DNA from: Crickella sp963642455
GTDB lineage: Bacteria > Bacillota > Clostridia > Peptostreptococcales > Anaerovoracaceae
Assembly: GCA_963642455.1 (NCBI GenBank)
Contig: CAVIGM010000002.1
Span: 3,870 to 67,869 of the forward strand
Direction: 5' to 3'
Length of the DNA stretch: 64,000 bases
The first letter of the stretch is position 1. Every line of letters starts with the position of its first letter. The notes under the pieces were generated by a model. The model was not told the origin of the DNA, did no database searches, and saw only the letters and a list, made by a program, of their open reading frames with translations. A program made the translations under genes and the position numbers. Positions 51,151 to 59,954 of the stretch are shown piece after piece.

Positions 51151-52485
51151 ATGTTTGTTAATCCAATTCCAGATAATGTAAGCAAATTCGAGAATGTATA
51201 TGATGTGCTGATGGAAAGAGGCCTCATCGAGCAGTGCACAGACGAGAACGCCGTAAGAGAGCTGCTCGCAAATGAGAAGATTAAGTTCTACATCGGCTTC
51301 GACCCAACAGCGGACTGCCTTCACGTAGGACATCTGATTCAGGTCATCATTTTCCTGTACATGCTTAAATACGGCCATCATCCGGTAGCCCTCGTTGGAG
51401 GCGGAACCGGAATGGTTGGAGACCCTTCGGGAAGAAGCGACATGAGAAGAGTTATGACAATCGAGGAGATTGACCACAACTGCCAGCAGTTCCTTAATCT
51501 TTTCGACCGCTTCATTCCTATCGACTACGAGTGGAAGCACACTCTGGGCGAGGGTGTTACAGGCAAAGGCGGCTGCAATTACGAGCCTAAGGATGGCACA
51601 GTTGTAAGCATCAACAATGCTCAGTGGCTTCGTCCTCTGAATTATGTTGAATTCGTTCGCGAGGTAGGAAGCAAGTTCAACGTTAGAGAAATGCTTCGTG
51701 CTGAGTGCTTCAAGAAGAGAATGGCCGAGGGCGGACTGACTTTCTTCGAATTCAACTACATGCTGATGCAGGGCTATGACTTCTACGTAATGTCAAGAGA
51801 CTTCGACCTGAAGATGCAGCTTGGTGGCAACGACCAGTGGTCGAACATTATCGCTGGAGTAGATATGTCCCGTAAGCTTGGCGGCAAGGAAGTATACGGA
51901 ATGACAACAGGACTTCTCACCAAGGCAGACGGCCAGAAAATGGGCAAGACGGCAAGCGGAGCTCTGTGGCTCGACGAGAACAGAGTAAGCGTATTCGACT
52001 TTTTCCAATACTGGAGAAATATCGACGATGCCGATGTTAATAAGTGCCTCAGAATGCTGACCTTCCTTCCAATGGATGAGGTTAATAGACTTTCGTCACT
52101 TGAGGGCGCAGCTATCAACGAGGCTAAGGAAGCTCTAGCTTTCAACCTCACAAGCTTCGTTCATGGAGAGGCAAAAGCAAAGCAGGCTCTCGAGGCTTCA
52201 AGGGCTGTTTTTGCAGGTGGCGGAGTATCCGACAATATGCCTACAACTGAGCTTGCAAAGGCGCAGTTCGAAGGAGAGGGCTTCGGCCTTGCAGCACTCA
52301 TGAAGGAAGTTGGCCTTGAGCCATCGACAAGTGAGGCTCTGAGAACAATTCAGGGAGGCGGCGCTAAGATTAACGGCGAGGCTGTTACGGACAAGAAATT
52401 CGCTGTAACACTTGACTGCTTCAAGGATGGCGAGCTCGTTCTTCAGAAGGGCAAGAAGAAATTCATGAAGGTCGTAATTAAGTAG
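51151..52485 (+). CDS. tyrS: Tyrosyl-tRNA synthetase
   Basis: 444 aa, class I. HIGH-type motif in FDPTADCLHVGHLIQ, tyrosine pocket (GYDFYVMSRDFDLKMQLGGNDQW), KMGKTASGALWL in place of KMSKS, and a C-terminal S4 RNA-binding domain (EALRTIQGGGAKINGE). The 118-bp leader does not contain the T-box AGGGTGG motif, so T-box control of this gene is not supported. Confidence 0.95.
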   Translation: MFVNPIPDNVSKFENVYDVLMERGLIEQCTDENAVRELLANEKIKFYIGFDPTADCLHVGHLIQVIIFLYMLKYGHHPVALVGGGTGMVGDPSGRSDMRRVMTIEEIDHNCQQFLNLFDRFIPIDYEWKHTLGEGVTGKGGCNYEPKDGTVVSINNAQWLRPLNYVEFVREVGSKFNVREMLRAECFKKRMAEGGLTFFEFNYMLMQGYDFYVMSRDFDLKMQLGGNDQWSNIIAGVDMSRKLGGKEVYGMTTGLLTKADGQKMGKTASGALWLDENRVSVFDFFQYWRNIDDADVNKCLRMLTFLPMDEVNRLSSLEGAAINEAKEALAFNLTSFVHGEAKAKQALEASRAVFAGGGVSDNMPTTELAKAQFEGEGFGLAALMKEVGLEPSTSEALRTIQGGGAKINGEAVTDKKFAVTLDCFKDGELVLQKGKKKFMKVVIK

Positions 52486-52582
52486 TTAAATAGAATGAAG
52501 CAACGCAATTAAGAAATTAAATAAGCGTTGTGCAACGGTAAATCTCAAGGCAGTGCAAAAGAAGTGCAAAGGAGAAGAGAAA

Positions 52583-53038
52583 ATGGTAAAGGAAGTAAAT
52601 CTCGAAGAGATGAAGGCCTATTGCAAGGAGAATTTCACAACAGGCTTCGTCTGCTCAGAAAGCGTGCTTGACACATTGAACAAATTCTACGAGCTTGGAA
52701 TCGGCGAGGAAGCGATTGCTCTCAGCACAGGCTTCCCTTACGGCTTCGGAAACGGCGGCAATGTCTGCGGCGGAGTTGCCGGAGCGACTATGGCGCTTGG
52801 CAAGCTTTTCGGCAGAACGGTTAAGGGAGATCCCGCATATGCGAAATGCAATGACATGGTAAGAGAGCTCAACGACGATGTTGCGGCGGCTTACAAGACA
52901 AGCATTTGTCCTGAGCTTATCGCAGACTACGAATTCGCAACACCCGAGCGAAAGGAATATTGCACCGAGCTTCTATATGTAATTCTTGAAAGCTTTGCCA
53001 AGATTATGGAAAGAGAATTCGGAGTTGTAACTAAATAA
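52583..53038 (+). CDS. C_GCAxxG_C_C family protein
   Basis: 151 aa from ATG 52583 (MVKEVNLEEMKAYC), preceded by AAAGGAGAAG. It holds FVCSESVLDTLN, the signature VCGGVAGATMALGKLFG and spaced cysteines C12, C21, near 60-61, near 85, near 106 and near 122, as in the family. Proteins of this family are often next to or fused with redox proteins in anaerobes; the biochemical role is not established. It stands alone between tyrS and hflX with a hairpin after it. Confidence 0.82.
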   Translation: MVKEVNLEEMKAYCKENFTTGFVCSESVLDTLNKFYELGIGEEAIALSTGFPYGFGNGGNVCGGVAGATMALGKLFGRTVKGDPAYAKCNDMVRELNDDVAAAYKTSICPELIADYEFATPERKEYCTELLYVILESFAKIMEREFGVVTK

Positions 53039-53045
53039 GTGCTTT

Positions 53046-53086
53046 CAGAGGTACAGCTGAACAAAGGCCGTACCTCTGATTTTCTA
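53046..53086 (+). terminator. Probable terminator before hflX
   Basis: CAGAGGTAC and GTACCTCTG are perfect 9-bp arms around a 15-nt loop, then ATTTTCTATT. Confidence 0.65.
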
Positions 53087-53097
53087 TTGGAGGATAA

Positions 53098-54357
53098 ATG
53101 CAGGAAGCAAATTTAGAAAAAGAGAAATATATACTTGTGGCTGTTGCAAGTGATGCGACAAGCGAGGAGAAGGCTTGGGAGAGTCTTGAAGAGCTCGAGG
53201 CTCTGCTTGAAACGGCAGGCGGCGAGGCAACAAGCCATGTCGTTCAAAGGCTCGAGCATCCAAATAGGGCCATGTATGTCGGAACAGGTAAGGCGGCAGA
53301 GCTTAAGGAGATGCTGATTCAGCAAGATGCCGTCGGAATAATCTGCGACGATGAGCTGACACCCTCGCAATTTCGCAATTTGTCAGACGCAATCGATGCG
53401 AAGGTCGTAGACAGAACCATGCTCATCTTGGATATTTTTGCAAGGCACGCGAAGACCAAGGAAGGAAAGATTCAGGTCGAGATAGCTCAGCAGAAATACA
53501 GAATGTCAAGGCTAAGAGGCATGGGCGAGGCCATGTCGAGGCTCGGAGGCGGAATCGGAACAAGAGGCCCGGGAGAGACTAAGCTCGAAACCGACAGGCG
53601 TGTAATACAGAAGAGAATTAAGCTTCTCTCAGACGAGATAGAAGAGCTTAAGAAGGATAGAGAGACCACAAGAAAGAAAAGAAGCGGCGGAGCTACTCCG
53701 ATGATTGCAATTGTCGGCTATACCAACGCCGGCAAATCCACACTTCTTAACGCGCTTACCGGATCTGATGTTCTCTCGGAGGACAAGCTTTTTGCTACGC
53801 TTGACCCGACAACGCGACAGGCTGTCCTACCCGACAAGCAGGAAATTCTGCTGACAGACACCGTAGGCTTCATCAACAAGCTGCCACATAATATAGTCGA
53901 TGCTTTTCGAAGCACTCTCGAAGAGGCGAAATACGCAGATATTATAATGCACGTTGTCGATGCGTCGGATGAGCAGTCGGATATGCACGTTGAAGTCGTC
54001 AAAAGAACTCTTCAGGAGCTTGAAGTTGTCGGCAAGCCTGTCATCCTCGTATGGAATAAAATGGACGCGGCGGACAAGGACAGAATCTATGCGGCAGAGG
54101 CAACAGAAGGTGCAGATAGAATTGTCGAAATTTCGGCTATAAAAGGAAACGGCATCGACGAGCTCTTCGATGCTATTGCAAGCATTCTTCAAGAGAGCAG
54201 AGTATATGTCGATACCGTTTTGTCTTATAAGGATTCAGCTGCGCTTGCGAAGATTCGCAAATACGGTCAGCTTATTGCAGAAGAGTATGAGGGAGATGGA
54301 ATACATATCAAGGCGTATATTCCTCGCTCCTTATACAATTCTCTGACTGCCATCTGA
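53098..54357 (+). CDS. hflX: GTPase HflX
   Basis: 419 aa. N-terminal nucleotide-binding domain (GTGKAAELKEMLIQQDAVGIICDDELTPSQFRNL), the glycine-rich GMGEAMSRLGGGIGTRGPGETKLETDRR linker, then the G domain: GYTNAGKSTLLNAL, DTVGFI and NKMD. It splits stalled ribosomes under stress in other bacteria. GGAGG precedes the ATG. It overlaps convergent cysE by 27 nt. Confidence 0.95.
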   Translation: MQEANLEKEKYILVAVASDATSEEKAWESLEELEALLETAGGEATSHVVQRLEHPNRAMYVGTGKAAELKEMLIQQDAVGIICDDELTPSQFRNLSDAIDAKVVDRTMLILDIFARHAKTKEGKIQVEIAQQKYRMSRLRGMGEAMSRLGGGIGTRGPGETKLETDRRVIQKRIKLLSDEIEELKKDRETTRKKRSGGATPMIAIVGYTNAGKSTLLNALTGSDVLSEDKLFATLDPTTRQAVLPDKQEILLTDTVGFINKLPHNIVDAFRSTLEEAKYADIIMHVVDASDEQSDMHVEVVKRTLQELEVVGKPVILVWNKMDAADKDRIYAAEATEGADRIVEISAIKGNGIDELFDAIASILQESRVYVDTVLSYKDSAALAKIRKYGQLIAEEYEGDGIHIKAYIPRSLYNSLTAI

Positions 54358-55200
54358 TGAGGAATGAGTGATGGACTTGCCTGCTTCAAGGGAGTGGGTA
54401 AGCCATACATTACCTCCGACAACGCAGTCGTCACCGATGTAGGTGTTGCCGCCGAGAATCGTTGCTCCAGCATAGACAACAACACGATCGCCGAGGTTAG
54501 GATGACGCTTGATTCCCTTAACGAGAGAGCCGTCGTCATTAACCGCGAAGCTCTTAGCACCAAGGGTAACATGCTGATACAGCTTAACGTGCTCGCCGAT
54601 TACGCAGGTCTCACCGATTACAACACCCGTGCCATGGTCGATGAAGAAATATTTGCCGATTTGCGCACCTGGGTGGATGTCGATGCCAGTAATTCGGTGA
54701 GCATATTCTGACATTACTCTTGGAATTAGAGGAACTTTCATCTCATACAGCTTATGTGCGATGCGGTGAATTGCGATTGCACGAAAAGCAGGGTAGGTCA
54801 GAATAATCTCGTCAACGCTCAGTGCGGCAGGGTCACCTTCGTAGCCCGCCTGAACATCCGTCTTAAGAATCTCGAGAATTTCTGGAAGAGAGTCTATAAG
54901 CTCCATTGTATATTCCTTAGTGGCATGGTCGCACTTGCTTACAATCTTGAAGCATCTCGATAGCGCGTCATAGGCACGCATCAGCTCCCATGTTCTTTTC
55001 TCGCTTTCTACAAAACGTTCTCTTGCCTTCCCGAAGTGATATGGGAACATAGCGGTAATGAGATGCGCAAGTGCTTCTTCAACTGCTTCGTCAAGTCCTA
55101 TGTATTTACCCTCTGACGGCTCACTATCGATTGAGCCGAAGCGATTTGCAATTTCCTCAAGGTGCGCCGCGAGCGCCAAGGTCGTATTCTCCATTTGCAT
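54331..55200 (-). CDS. cysE: Serine O-acetyltransferase
   Basis: 289 aa. The N-terminal helical domain leads into the left-handed beta-helix hexapeptide repeats (GIDIHPGAQIGKYFFIDHGTGVVIGETCVIG) with the catalytic D-H pair; GAKSFAVNDDG and RHPNLGDRVVVYAGATILGG follow. It makes O-acetylserine for cysteine synthesis by CysK. It is last in the cysK-cysE operon, with a 21-bp gap. Confidence 0.94.
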   Translation of the reverse strand: MQMENTTLALAAHLEEIANRFGSIDSEPSEGKYIGLDEAVEEALAHLITAMFPYHFGKARERFVESEKRTWELMRAYDALSRCFKIVSKCDHATKEYTMELIDSLPEILEILKTDVQAGYEGDPAALSVDEIILTYPAFRAIAIHRIAHKLYEMKVPLIPRVMSEYAHRITGIDIHPGAQIGKYFFIDHGTGVVIGETCVIGEHVKLYQHVTLGAKSFAVNDDGSLVKGIKRHPNLGDRVVVYAGATILGGNTYIGDDCVVGGNVWLTHSLEAGKSITHSSSDGSQRIV

Positions 55201-55221
55201 TTCTTCCTTTCCAAATTCTAA

Positions 55222-56145
55222 TTATTCAAAAAGCGCAGTGGACAGATATTTGCCGCCGTCGTCTGTAAGGAAAGCGACAATCGTCTTGCCCTCGTTCTCA
55301 GGCTTCTTCGCGAGTTCGATGGCAGCCCATGCAGCAGCGCCACTTGAGATTCCGACAAGAACACCCTCTTTGCGAGCTATCATTCTCGCGTATTTATACG
55401 AATCATCAACTGTGGCTGTAAAGACCTCGTCGTAGATCGTGGTATCCAAAGTTTCTGGTACGAAATTTGCGCCGATTCCCTGAATTCCGTGCGAGCCAGC
55501 ATAGCCCTTAGTGAGAAGAGGAGATGTATCAGGCTCGACGCCATAAATCTTTATATCCTTGTTCTTCTCCTTGAGATATGCGCCCACGCCCGAGATAGTA
55601 CCGCCTGTTCCTATGCCTGCAACGAAGATATCCACAGAGCCCTCTGTATCTTCCCAAATTTCCGGACCGGTTGTCTGGTAATGAGCCTTAGGATTATCGG
55701 GGTTGCTGAACTGGCCTGCAATCCAGCTGCCGGAAATTGCGGCATGAAGCTCGTCGGCCTTCTCGATTGAGCCCGCCATTCCACGTGCACCTGGTGTGAG
55801 AACGACCTCTGCTCCATAGCCTTGCATGGTCTTAATTCTCTCGACAGACATGCTGTCAGGCATTACGATTACAACCTTATATCCTCTGCTTGCTCCAATT
55901 GAAGCAAGTCCGATTCCTGTATTTCCGCTGGTAGGTTCGATAATGGTAGCGCCTGGCTTGATGATGCCTGCTGCCTCAGCCTCATCGAGCATACATTTCG
56001 CAATTCTGTCCTTTGCTGAACCCGCCGGATTCATTCCTTCAAGCTTAACAAGCACTCTTGCCTTGAGCCCAAGCTCCTTCTCGATGTTACTAAGCTCAAG
56101 AAGAGGCGTTCTTCCTACGAGCTGACTAACTGATGTGTAAATCAT
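55222..56145 (-). CDS. cysK: Cysteine synthase A (O-acetylserine sulfhydrylase)
   Basis: 307 aa from ATG 56145, chosen because AAGGAGG is directly upstream and MIYTSVSQLVGRTPLLEL is the family start; the frame stays open to 56301. PLP lysine in NPAGSAKDRIAK, substrate loop PTSGNTGIGLA, PLP phosphate loop GTGGTISGVG. Uses PLP to make cysteine from O-acetylserine and sulfide, and can bind the CysE C-terminus. It is the first gene of the operon and has a palindromic operator in its promoter. Confidence 0.95.
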   Translation of the reverse strand: MIYTSVSQLVGRTPLLELSNIEKELGLKARVLVKLEGMNPAGSAKDRIAKCMLDEAEAAGIIKPGATIIEPTSGNTGIGLASIGASRGYKVVIVMPDSMSVERIKTMQGYGAEVVLTPGARGMAGSIEKADELHAAISGSWIAGQFSNPDNPKAHYQTTGPEIWEDTEGSVDIFVAGIGTGGTISGVGAYLKEKNKDIKIYGVEPDTSPLLTKGYAGSHGIQGIGANFVPETLDTTIYDEVFTATVDDSYKYARMIARKEGVLVGISSGAAAWAAIELAKKPENEGKTIVAFLTDDGGKYLSTALFE

Positions 56146-56169
56146 ATCGACCTCCTTATACTGCAACAA

Positions 56170-56200
56170 CTTAATTCCCACCAAGATAGTGGGAATTAAG
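56170..56200. promoter_or_regulatory. Palindromic operator upstream of cysK
   Basis: Perfect 12-bp arms (CTTAATTCCCAC and GTGGGAATTAAG) with a 7-bp spacer. It begins just downstream of the -10 of the cysK promoter, where bound repressor would block transcription. An AATTCCC/GGGAATT core is of the kind bound by Rrf2-family regulators such as CymR, but no regulator gene is in the window. Confidence 0.7.
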
Positions 56201-56203
56201 AAT

Positions 56204-56232
56204 ATGTTAGCACCACTAAGCAAATTAGTCAA
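56204..56232 (-). promoter_or_regulatory. Predicted promoter of cysK-cysE
   Basis: On the minus strand TTGACT (56232-56227) and TAACAT (56209-56204) are 17 bp apart, immediately upstream of the operator. A TATAAT on the plus strand at 56255-56260 may serve the divergent alcohol dehydrogenase gene; its -35 is poor. Confidence 0.6.
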
Positions 56233-56368
56233 TGTAATAATGCCGAGATATGTGTATAATAAGATAAGTAAAAATCGGCTCGGCGAGGCTCGAGAAGACA
56301 CGAGACGGCTCGAGATAAATAGAGACGGCTCGGCTCAACGCCGATACGAGAATCAAAGGGAGGCACTT

Positions 56369-57553
56369 ATGAATGACTTCATTTGGCAGAACAGAACAAA
56401 GGTCTACTTCGGAGAGAAGGCTGTAGACAAGCACCTTTCTTCTCTGATTAAAGAATACATATTGCCGGGCAAGAACAAGGTTCTTCTCGGATATGGCGGC
56501 GGCTCTATCAAGCTAAACGGAGCTTATGATGATGTTGCTCGCGCGATTAAAGATGCAGGTGCGGAGCTTGTCGAATTTGGCGGCATCATGTCAAATCCGA
56601 CCGTGGACAAGATGCTCGAGGGCGTTGCCGTCGCAAAGGCAAATGATATAGGCTTGATTCTCGCTGTCGGCGGCGGTTCAGCGATGGATTGCTGCAAGGC
56701 GATGTCCGTTCAGCTTATGTACGAGGGCGACGCTTGGCAGGATTTCTGGATTGACGGCAAGCAAATGCCATTTGACACCTTCCCTTGCGGAGTTGTTGTG
56801 ACCATGCCGGCAACAGGTTCCGAGGTTAATCCTTGCGCTGTTCTCACCGACACCAAGACGAATATCAAGTGCGACAGAGGCTATCCGCAGATCAACCCAA
56901 GATTCGCAGTCATGGACCCTCTTTACACCCTGACCATGCCGTTGCGCCAGCTTCGCGCAGGAACTTTTGACATTCTCTCTCATCTTATGGAAGGCTATTT
57001 CAGCTTTCCTCTCGAAAAAAATCCAAGCGACGATGTCGCTTGTGGCCTCATGCACGGACTTGTAAGGGATTTCCGCGCGGCAATTAAGAATCCGCAAGAC
57101 AGGACCGCAAGGGCTAATCTTATGTGGCACGCCTCTCTTGCAGAGAATAATATCGTGAAGATGGGAAAGACTAAGGATTTCGAGTGCCACAATATGGAGC
57201 ATCAGCTCAGCGCATACACCAACTGCAATCACGGAGAGGGGCTTGCGGTCCTTCATCCAAGCTATTACAGGCATATATACAAGTCGGGTATTCCTAAATT
57301 CGTTGAATTCGCAACAGAGGTATGGAGGCTTAATCCTGCAGATTATGCAGACGATGAGGCGCTTGCTCTTGCGGGAATTCAGGCCCTCGAGGATTTAATC
57401 GAAGAGGTGGGGCTGCCAAGAACGCTAAGAGAAATCGGCATAGAGGATGAATCAATACTCAAAGAAATCGCCGACTCTTGTTTCATAAGCGAGGGCGCGT
57501 TCAGACCTTTGACACACGAAGAGATTCTCGAGATATACAAGGAATGCTTTTGA
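56369..57553 (+). CDS. Iron-containing alcohol dehydrogenase (BdhA/YqhD type), second copy
   Basis: 394 aa from ATG 56369 (GGGAGG upstream; the frame stays open to 56189 but the extension is the divergent promoter region). NDFIWQNRTKVYFGEKAV is the BdhA/YqhD-type start. GGGSAMDCCKAM binds the cofactor; AGTFDILSHLMEGYF and HNMEHQLSAYTNCNHGEGL supply the metal ligands. A fermentative aldehyde/alcohol reductase, probably NADPH- or NADH-linked. It is only distantly similar to the copy at 4996-6204. The leader holds repeated GAGACGGCTCG. Confidence 0.9.
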   Translation: MNDFIWQNRTKVYFGEKAVDKHLSSLIKEYILPGKNKVLLGYGGGSIKLNGAYDDVARAIKDAGAELVEFGGIMSNPTVDKMLEGVAVAKANDIGLILAVGGGSAMDCCKAMSVQLMYEGDAWQDFWIDGKQMPFDTFPCGVVVTMPATGSEVNPCAVLTDTKTNIKCDRGYPQINPRFAVMDPLYTLTMPLRQLRAGTFDILSHLMEGYFSFPLEKNPSDDVACGLMHGLVRDFRAAIKNPQDRTARANLMWHASLAENNIVKMGKTKDFECHNMEHQLSAYTNCNHGEGLAVLHPSYYRHIYKSGIPKFVEFATEVWRLNPADYADDEALALAGIQALEDLIEEVGLPRTLREIGIEDESILKEIADSCFISEGAFRPLTHEEILEIYKECF

Positions 57554-57600
57554 TTGAAGACGCATACCTGAACGAATATTAAAGAAGGAGAGCTTGAATA

Positions 57601-58839
57601 ATGAATTTAAATCTGAACACCGAATTACTAAGAACCGACGAGAAGGCTATGCAGGAGCATCACAGCAGGGCATGCGAAATAATCGATGAGCTGTGGCTCG
57701 ACAAAGAAGCCTATACGGGCTGGGTTCACTATGCGGAGAACCTGTCGGATAAGTTAATTTCGGAAATCGAAGAAGCGGCTGCTAAGGTAAGAAGCTTATG
57801 CGATACCCTCGTTGTGATAGGAATTGGCGGCTCCTACCTTGGAAGCGCCGCAATACTCGAGGCCCTCGGTGGCCCTGCGACGGATTGCCCGGAACTTTTC
57901 TTTGCGGGAACAAATCTTAGCGGAAACGCGCAGAGCAGAATTCTCGAAAAGCTCGACAAGGAGAATAGGGAATTCGCAATTTGCGTTGTATCGAAATCAG
58001 GCACGACCATGGAATCCATGATAGGCTTCAGCGTTTTCAAGGAGGCTCTCGCAAATAAATACGGCAAGGATGCCGCTTCAAGAATCATCGCGATAACAGA
58101 CCCAAGCAAGGGGCTTCTCCGCGAGGAAGCTACTCGCGAGGGCTATATAAGCTTCGAGATTCCGTCAAATGTCGGAGGAAGATATTCGGCTTATACACCA
58201 GCGATAATTTTCCCACTTGCCGTGGCAGGTGTCGACATTCGAAGCTTCATTGAAGGAGCTCGCAGCATTGCGGATCTCGACTATTGGAAAAAGGAAGGCC
58301 TGAGATATGCGCTTGCAAGGTTCGCTATGCTCGAGGGAGGCAAGTCACTTGAGGTCTATGAATATTTCGATCCGAGCCTAAGGCTTCTCGGAGAGTGGAT
58401 GAAGCAGCTCTTTGCGGAGAGCGAAGGCAAAGATGGCAAGGGACTTTTCCCTGTAACTCTGACGCTGTCGACAGACCTTCACTCGATCGGGCAGTATCTG
58501 CAGGAAGGAAGACCGATTTTCTTTGAGACTTTCTTCGATGTAAAGAAATGGCCTTGCGACACGATAATTCCTGCTTCGATTGGAAATAATCTTGGCGGAA
58601 TGTCGCTTAACGAGGTGAACAAGGCGGCGCTTGAAGGTGTTGTTGCAGCTCACAGCAAGGCGGGCACACCGATTCTCAAGCTTGAGATAGACACAATTGA
58701 TGAATTTACACTGGGACAGCTTACGTATTATTGCATGATGACGGCGGCAATTACAGGCAAGCTCATGGGCGTGGATCCTTTCAATCAGCCGGGCGTTGAG
58801 CAGTACAAGAAGGAGATCCGCGATCGCCTCGGTATGTAG
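57601..58839 (+). CDS. pgi: Glucose-6-phosphate isomerase
   Basis: 412 aa, the short bacterial form. IGIGGSYLGSAAILEAL, VVSKSGTTMESMIGF, the GGRYSAYTPAIIFPLAVAG signature and GEWMKQLFAESEGKDGKGLFP are typical. Catalyses glucose 6-phosphate to fructose 6-phosphate in glycolysis. Strong GAAGGAGAG site before the ATG. A 123-bp gap after it has GACGCGGAA-like repeats but no clear hairpin. Confidence 0.95.
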   Translation: MNLNLNTELLRTDEKAMQEHHSRACEIIDELWLDKEAYTGWVHYAENLSDKLISEIEEAAAKVRSLCDTLVVIGIGGSYLGSAAILEALGGPATDCPELFFAGTNLSGNAQSRILEKLDKENREFAICVVSKSGTTMESMIGFSVFKEALANKYGKDAASRIIAITDPSKGLLREEATREGYISFEIPSNVGGRYSAYTPAIIFPLAVAGVDIRSFIEGARSIADLDYWKKEGLRYALARFAMLEGGKSLEVYEYFDPSLRLLGEWMKQLFAESEGKDGKGLFPVTLTLSTDLHSIGQYLQEGRPIFFETFFDVKKWPCDTIIPASIGNNLGGMSLNEVNKAALEGVVAAHSKAGTPILKLEIDTIDEFTLGQLTYYCMMTAAITGKLMGVDPFNQPGVEQYKKEIRDRLGM

Positions 58840-58962
58840 GCGGCGAAGAGCTTCGCAGGCAAACTTAGACGCGGAACGGTCTGAGAAAAGAAGGCCGCAG
58901 ACGCGAAGCAATGGCGAAGCGGAACTGCGGAGGAAATCGAAGACGCGAAAGAAGGAGAGAAA

Positions 58963-59940
58963 ATGACGTATTTTATAACAGGAGCAACGGGGCTTGTGGG
59001 CTCGCTTCTAATTAAAAGGCTTCTGGCAGATGAGCCGGATTGCCGAATAATCGCACATATCAGAAATATAGAGAAGGCCCGCGATATGCTCGGGGAGCAC
59101 GAGAATCTTTCCTATGTAATCGGCGATATTAGAGAGCAAATAGTCCTGCCCGAGAGCCTTAAGGACATCGAAAGCATCGATTATGTAATTCACTGCGCGG
59201 CAGTCACGACCTCTAAGACGATGATTGAGCAACCTGAGCTTACTCTCAAGATAGCGACAGAAGGAACAAAGAGCGTGCTCGATTTTGCGAGAGAATACGA
59301 AGTGAAGTCGATGGTATACCTATCATCCATGGAGGTATATGGCCAAACTGTACTTGAGCAAAATCCAATTACCGAAGATAAGATGGGTACACTTGACCTC
59401 GATAATCCAAGAAGCTGCTATCCGATGAGCAAAAGGCTCTGCGAGGAGATGTGTGTCGAATACTTCGAGAAATACGGCCTGCCTGTTAAGATTGCAAGGC
59501 TTGCACAGATAACAGGGCCTGGAATACCTAAGACGGATAATAGAATTGCTATGCAATTTGCGAAGGCGGCAAGAGACGGAAATGATGTCGAATTGCATAC
59601 CGAAGGCAAATCCATCAGCAATTTCTGCTATACGGAGGATGCCCTCAACGGAATTTTGACTATCCTTCACAAGGGCGTCAACGGAGAGGCTTATAATGTC
59701 TGCAACGACAAGGAAAGTCGTTCAATAGCAGAGATAGGAAAGCTCGTGGTGGAGAAGGTAGCGGCTCAAAGGGGCAAGAATATTAAGCTCGTCTTCAACA
59801 TTCCCGAAACGAATATTCATGGCTATGCGCCAGATACAGTTATGAGGCTTAATTCGGATAAGCTAAGAGCCCTCGGCTGGGACGCGACAGTCAGCATGGA
59901 AGAGGCCTATAATAAACTGGTAGATTACCTCGAAGTATGA
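58963..59940 (+). CDS. NAD-dependent epimerase/dehydratase family protein
   Basis: 325 aa, extended short-chain dehydrogenase fold: GATGLVGSLLIKRLL (NAD-binding GxxGxxG), VIHCAAVTTSKT, the SSMEVYG strand and the active-site Y-x3-K in CYPMSKRLCEE. Substrate is probably a nucleotide sugar, used with the downstream glycosyl-1-phosphate transferase, but this is inference from context. AAGGAG precedes the ATG. Confidence 0.88.
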   Translation: MTYFITGATGLVGSLLIKRLLADEPDCRIIAHIRNIEKARDMLGEHENLSYVIGDIREQIVLPESLKDIESIDYVIHCAAVTTSKTMIEQPELTLKIATEGTKSVLDFAREYEVKSMVYLSSMEVYGQTVLEQNPITEDKMGTLDLDNPRSCYPMSKRLCEEMCVEYFEKYGLPVKIARLAQITGPGIPKTDNRIAMQFAKAARDGNDVELHTEGKSISNFCYTEDALNGILTILHKGVNGEAYNVCNDKESRSIAEIGKLVVEKVAAQRGKNIKLVFNIPETNIHGYAPDTVMRLNSDKLRALGWDATVSMEEAYNKLVDYLEV

Positions 59941-59946
59941 TAAAAT
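59938..59946 (+). promoter_or_regulatory. Extended -10 promoter that may give a leaderless mRNA
   Basis: TGATAAAAT overlaps the stop of the epimerase gene. The predicted start of transcription would fall within a base or two of the next ATG (59955), and no ribosome binding site is present before that ATG. Confidence 0.35.
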
Positions 59947-59954
59947 AGCCGAGT

